NCBI GenBank assembly: GCA_964436125.1
Contig: CAYTBT010000019.1
Span: forward strand, 1-56,510
Length of the DNA stretch: 56,510 nucleotides
Direction of reading: 5' to 3'
Origin: CAYRFF01 sp964436125
Lineage (GTDB): Bacteria; Bacteroidota; Bacteroidia; Chitinophagales; Saprospiraceae
The position numbers and the translations under genes are program-made. Positions 53,608 through 56,510 of the stretch are shown here, one piece after another. How positions within the stretch are numbered: the first letter of the stretch is position 1; each line of letters starts with the position of its first letter. A model generated the notes under the pieces. That model did not search any database. It was not told where the DNA came from and saw only the letters and a program-made list of their open reading frames with translations.

Positions 53608-55340
53608 TTTATAAATTTTCCTGCATAAAATTGATCTGAGTCTCTCAGGCGATAAAAATAGGTTCCTTGCATGAAGTTATCTACATGGATAGAAAAGGAA
53701 GCTCCCTTAAAGCTCTCCTTATAGATTAATTGCCCGGCACTATTCCATATATGCAATTCAGTAACTTCACTTGTATAATCCCTTTCAAAGTGGATTGTTG
53801 AGCTTGTTACGCTTGGGTAAACATGAACATCCATCTCTGTATAATCCACCGTTGAATTTGTGCTCATAGAGTCAATGTAGAGCTTGGCTGTCATGGCATT
53901 TATAAGGCCATATCCCCAGATATTATTGGGGATTGAATCCGTGTAGCAAGAAAGTGTGTCAGGCAATAGTGGGATAGCGGATTGCTGGATGATATTCATA
54001 ATCCGGTAAGGCTTCCCTTTAAGGGTAGGATATGCAGATAATAATAATGCTGCCATTCCGGCAACATGAGGGCCGGCCATGCTCGTGCCGCTGGATTGGC
54101 GATAGCTATTTCCCGGATAAGAAGAATACACTCTTACGCCCGGTGCTACGACATTGGGTTTTACTCTGAATGAACTGTCCACGGTAACAGGTCCACGGCT
54201 ACTGAATCTTGCAACGATGCTATCTTCTGCGACAGCACCTATGCTGAAACTATTTTCATAGATTGCAGCCGGGGTTTTAACTGATGCACAGAATGGACCT
54301 TCATTGCCTGCCGATACGACGACGAGCACACCTGCATTGGTCAAGTTGTTGACAGCTTGTTCAAGGAGCTCAAAATTGGATTTGTTGCAGCCTTCACCTA
54401 GTGTGCAAGCCCATGAATTATTTATGATATCCGGTGCAAGTTTCGGTTTGGGATTTTCTCCCGACAAGTCGGTGGGAGCGAGGAAGAATTGAAAGCACTC
54501 GAGATAAGTTGAAGGCCGTCCGATGCCGCCTTCCATATTTCTACATCCGATCCACTCGGCTTCAGGAGCAATCCCAAATATTCTGTCGCTGACATCTTGA
54601 CCTATCATAGTTCCCATGGTATGTGTTCCATGCCCATGGTCATCACATGGTGCAGTGAGATTGTAACCACAGGGATTGGCACGACTTGTGTCAAATGATT
54701 CATGGATTGCATCGTGCCAGTTGTAGTTGTGATCTGCACTCGTATCACTCAATGTCCCCCGATAAGCAGGTCGCAATGCCGGATGCGTCCAGTCGTATCC
54801 GGTATCTTGCCCGGCAATGACAACACCTCCACCGCGTGCATGAGTTTCTTCCCAGAATTCAGGAACCGCTATCATGTCGAGTCCATAGGTATATTCAGCT
54901 CTTAATTGAGGTCTTGAGCCCGAGATGACAGTATTGTCGAGTGCGAGGTCATTCTCTTGCTTGAAATCGGGCATGATTCTTTTTACTTCCGGGTAAGCCG
55001 TGATGTGAACTGCTTCACTCTTATTTACAACAGCACTTATTGCGTTTACAATATAAAAATCCCTGTGGGGGATTGCTTGCGATTGCAGATAGGATTTTAT
55101 TCTCTTTTGACTTGATTGTGCGACTGTCGTCAAGGCATTGTACATAAATCTTGCTTTCCCCACTTTGGACATTTTTCTGAGATCCATGGACAACTGTGGC
55201 TGCCCGTAGAATTCAATGAGGACGTGTACGCGTTCTTTGGAGTGGAATGCCTGGCGTATTTCTTTATCAATTTTATTATTCGCTTGCGCAAATGTGAGTA
55301 TCGGTATCAATAAGAATCCGAGTAGTGTTGATAATTTCAT
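53601..55340 (-). CDS. Secreted S8 (subtilisin-like) serine protease with T9SS type A sorting domain
   Basis: 579 residues from the ATG at 55340, which gives a proper signal peptide (MKLSTLLGFLLIPILTFAQA). An open frame continues upstream to 55748 but only through the 8-bp repeat array, so I reject that start. The pro-region (~25-130) resembles the I9 inhibitor. The catalytic triad is visible: Asp in AGQDTGYDWTHP, His in DDHGHGTHTMG and Ser in QSSGTSMAGPHVAG. The C-terminal ~75 residues (VYPSVTSSTIHFERD...GTYFYRLRD...GKFIKM) are a T9SS type A signal, so the enzyme is exported to the surface or medium. A -7 box lies 29 bases upstream. Confidence 0.93.
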   Translation of the reverse strand: MKLSTLLGFLLIPILTFAQANNKIDKEIRQAFHSKERVHVLIEFYGQPQLSMDLRKMSKVGKARFMYNALTTVAQSSQKRIKSYLQSQAIPHRDFYIVNAISAVVNKSEAVHITAYPEVKRIMPDFKQENDLALDNTVISGSRPQLRAEYTYGLDMIAVPEFWEETHARGGGVVIAGQDTGYDWTHPALRPAYRGTLSDTSADHNYNWHDAIHESFDTSRANPCGYNLTAPCDDHGHGTHTMGTMIGQDVSDRIFGIAPEAEWIGCRNMEGGIGRPSTYLECFQFFLAPTDLSGENPKPKLAPDIINNSWACTLGEGCNKSNFELLEQAVNNLTNAGVLVVVSAGNEGPFCASVKTPAAIYENSFSIGAVAEDSIVARFSSRGPVTVDSSFRVKPNVVAPGVRVYSSYPGNSYRQSSGTSMAGPHVAGMAALLLSAYPTLKGKPYRIMNIIQQSAIPLLPDTLSCYTDSIPNNIWGYGLINAMTAKLYIDSMSTNSTVDYTEMDVHVYPSVTSSTIHFERDYTSEVTELHIWNSAGQLIYKESFKGASFSIHVDNFMQGTYFYRLRDSDQFYAGKFIKM

Positions 55341-55368
55341 TTCTGATGCTTTATTTTTTATGAGAAAC

Positions 55369-55376
55369 CAAAGGTA
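55369..55376 (-). promoter_or_regulatory. -7 box of the subtilase gene
   Basis: Minus-strand TACCTTTG, full match, between the repeat array and the ATG at 55340. The array begins about 24 bases upstream of it, so the -33 region is taken from array-adjacent sequence. Confidence 0.5.
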
Positions 55377-55399
55377 AAAAATATGGAGAATTTTGTGAA

Positions 55400-55743
55400 G
55401 CTGTAATGTTGTGGAGTTGTAAAGTTGTAAAGTCGTAAGGTTGTAAAGTTGTAAAGTCGTAAAGTTGTTAAGTTGTAAAGTCGTAAAGTTGTAAAGTTGT
55501 AAGGTTGTAAAGTTGTAAAGTTGTAAAGTTGTAAAGTCGTAAGGTTGTATAGTCGTAAAGTTGTGGAGTTGTAAAGTCGTAAAGTTGTTAAGTTGTAAAG
55601 TCGTAAAGTTGTTAAGTCGTAAAGTTGTAAAGTCGTAAGGTTGTAAAGTTGTAAAGTTGTAAAGTTGTAAGGTTGTAAAGTTGTAAAGTTGTAAAGTTGT
55701 AAAGTTGTTAAGTCGTAAAGTCGTGAAGGCGTGAAGGCGTGAG
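55400..55743. repeat. 8-bp tandem repeat array, about 43 units (GTYGTAAA)
   Basis: 344 bases in unbroken 8-base register: GTTGTAAA, GTCGTAAA, GTCGTAAG, GTTGTTAA, ending in GGCGTGAA-type units. One minus-strand frame stays open, with a 24-base period (FTTLQLYN-like, eight residues). No spacers, so not CRISPR. Confidence 0.92.
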
Positions 55744-55849
55744 CACATCAGCAGAACAATGAGAATCGGCTCAACTGCTAATTCGACAAAGCTTATATAA
55801 CTAGTTCTATTGAATGGTCATTAAATCAGGATTCCATAGATACAATGAT

Positions 55850-56242
55850 TTATCTCAGCAATGTTATACTTCCTTTTCGCTCATGTTTTTTACCATCTTC
55901 ATAAATTACTGTCATTCGATACATAAAGACACCTTGACTCAGTGCTTGACCTTTAAAAGTTCCATCCCATACCTTCAGCTCTCGATTGATTTCTTGTTTT
56001 TTAAGAAAGAAGATACGATCGCCATAGCGATTAAAAATACCTAGATCAGCAATAGCTTTTACCTGTGGTCCCGCACCGATAATCCACACATCATTAACCC
56101 CGTCATTATTGGGGCTGAAAGCATTAGGAGTGTAAACGTTTCTATTAATTTCAACTTGCACCTTGACACTGGCAGTGGCAGTACAGCCATCAATATTTGT
56201 CAATTCAGCAGTGATTGTCTGTGAATGTAGCGGTATTATCAT
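55850..56242 (-). CDS. 5'-truncated T9SS type B (gliding-motility associated) C-terminal domain
   Basis: 130 codons from the first ATG. The sequence NVYTPNAFSPNNDGVNDVW...FNRYGDRIF...WDGTFKGQALSQGVFMYRMTV...GSITLLR is the T9SS type B sorting domain found at the end of SprB-like adhesins. The frame stays open and still looks coding (an Ig/PKD-like strand pattern, WQVDGQFRCVGTDG) up to a TGA at 56348-56350, with no start codon there. The body of the adhesin is missing, so this is most likely a remnant. A separate frame just upstream encodes a 35-residue signal-peptide-like sequence. Confidence 0.75.
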   Translation of the reverse strand: MIIPLHSQTITAELTNIDGCTATASVKVQVEINRNVYTPNAFSPNNDGVNDVWIIGAGPQVKAIADLGIFNRYGDRIFFLKKQEINRELKVWDGTFKGQALSQGVFMYRMTVIYEDGKKHERKGSITLLR

Positions 56243-56510
56243 AATAGAATCACAGATTCCATCGGTGCCTACACATCTGAATTGTCCATCGACTTGCCAT
56301 TGGATGTCGGTAAAGTCAGAAGAAACATTAAGAATGAAAGGAAAATTTCATTGAACTGAGTATTATTAGCTTTCATAATTACAGAGTTTTAATTATAAAT
56401 ACTCCTTCGCCTTTTCATGCATAAAGCACATATACATTGCCCACACATATCAAATATCACACCTGTCCAAAACGTTTAAAAATGTGACATGATTTTCCCT
56501 ATATTAGGGG

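Larger units (their letters stand above)
55341..55849. other. Intergenic region dominated by the 8-bp repeat array
   Basis: 509 bases: the subtilase promoter (55369-55376), the array (55400-55743) and about 100 bases beyond it in which I see nothing. Confidence 0.6.

Noticed and set aside
55400..55743. CRISPR array
   Set aside because: Units are contiguous 8-mers with no unique spacers and no cas gene nearby.
55341..55748. N-terminal extension of the subtilase through the repeat array
   Set aside because: Made wholly of 8-bp repeats; a proper signal peptide and a promoter lie at 55340-55376.
1..56510. tRNA or rRNA genes
   Set aside because: No cloverleaf with a TTCRA-type arm and no conserved rRNA segment was found in the intergenic regions.

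Overview
The window comes from a member of the Bacteroidota, most likely a Saprospiria/Chitinophagia-like free-living bacterium. The genes that point there are a subtilase with a Type IX secretion (T9SS) C-terminal domain, a fragment of a gliding-motility type sorting domain, a TPR/PD40/OmpA outer-membrane lattice-type protein, the DUF1573-YajC-YbbR gene order, a eukaryote-like citrate synthase, a bacteroidete-type mevalonate kinase and an SDR-type threonine dehydrogenase. Several intergenic regions also carry the Bacteroidota promoter -7 box (TAnnTTTG), sometimes with a TTTG-like box about 20 bases upstream. Shine-Dalgarno sequences are mostly absent. I saw no rRNA, tRNA, CRISPR array or transposase gene.

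Layout. 0.1-20.4 kb is core metabolism and envelope: a gcvH-vanZ-tonB operon, citrate synthase, a PpiD-like periplasmic foldase, the DUF1573-yajC-ybbR operon, threonine degradation (tdh-kbl), a Bcr/CflA drug exporter, lipoate ligase, a cation/proton antiporter, an unknown lipoprotein, and a HEAT-cyclophilin lipoprotein next to gcvT. tdh and kbl turn threonine into glycine and acetyl-CoA. GcvH and GcvT belong to the glycine cleavage system, and LplA can lipoylate GcvH, so much of one glycine/one-carbon route lies within 20 kb.

20.4-31.3 kb is an accessory island, visibly more AT-rich than its flanks. It opens with about 1 kb of multi-hairpin repeats, one element being present twice. All its genes read leftward. 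First come a RES-like helicase with a GIY-YIG-like N-terminus and an N6-adenine methylase separated by a single in-frame stop codon. They are followed by a DUF1016/YhcG PD-(D/E)XK nuclease with in-frame palindromes, a winged-helix protein with an 11-bp tandem repeat that could switch its frame, and a small protein of the 'restriction subunit M' type. Upstream of these on the same strand are two toxin-like cassettes, RhuM-Fic and zeta toxin plus a 50-residue companion. Each cassette is followed at once by a diverged copy of the same ~160-bp repeat. I read this as a restriction/defence island that captures modules; it is the most interesting part of the window.

31.3-56.5 kb returns to core genes: an orphan histidine kinase, ATP-type PEP carboxykinase, an outer-membrane beta-barrel, trmB, an OsmC protein, two bacterial-PH-domain membrane proteins with mfd, mevalonate kinase, a PmtA-like methyltransferase, the OmpA/PD40 protein with a 2-oxoacid dehydrogenase E2, cinA-birA divergent from rsfS-ftsH, the secreted subtilase and a 5'-truncated T9SS domain at the right edge.

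Intergenic DNA holds families of short tandem repeats: an 8-bp unit at 37.3 and 55.4-55.7 kb and a 7-bp unit at 21.0, 37.4 and 43.5 kb. A dispersed hairpin element occurs in opposite orientations at 20.9 and 43.6 kb.
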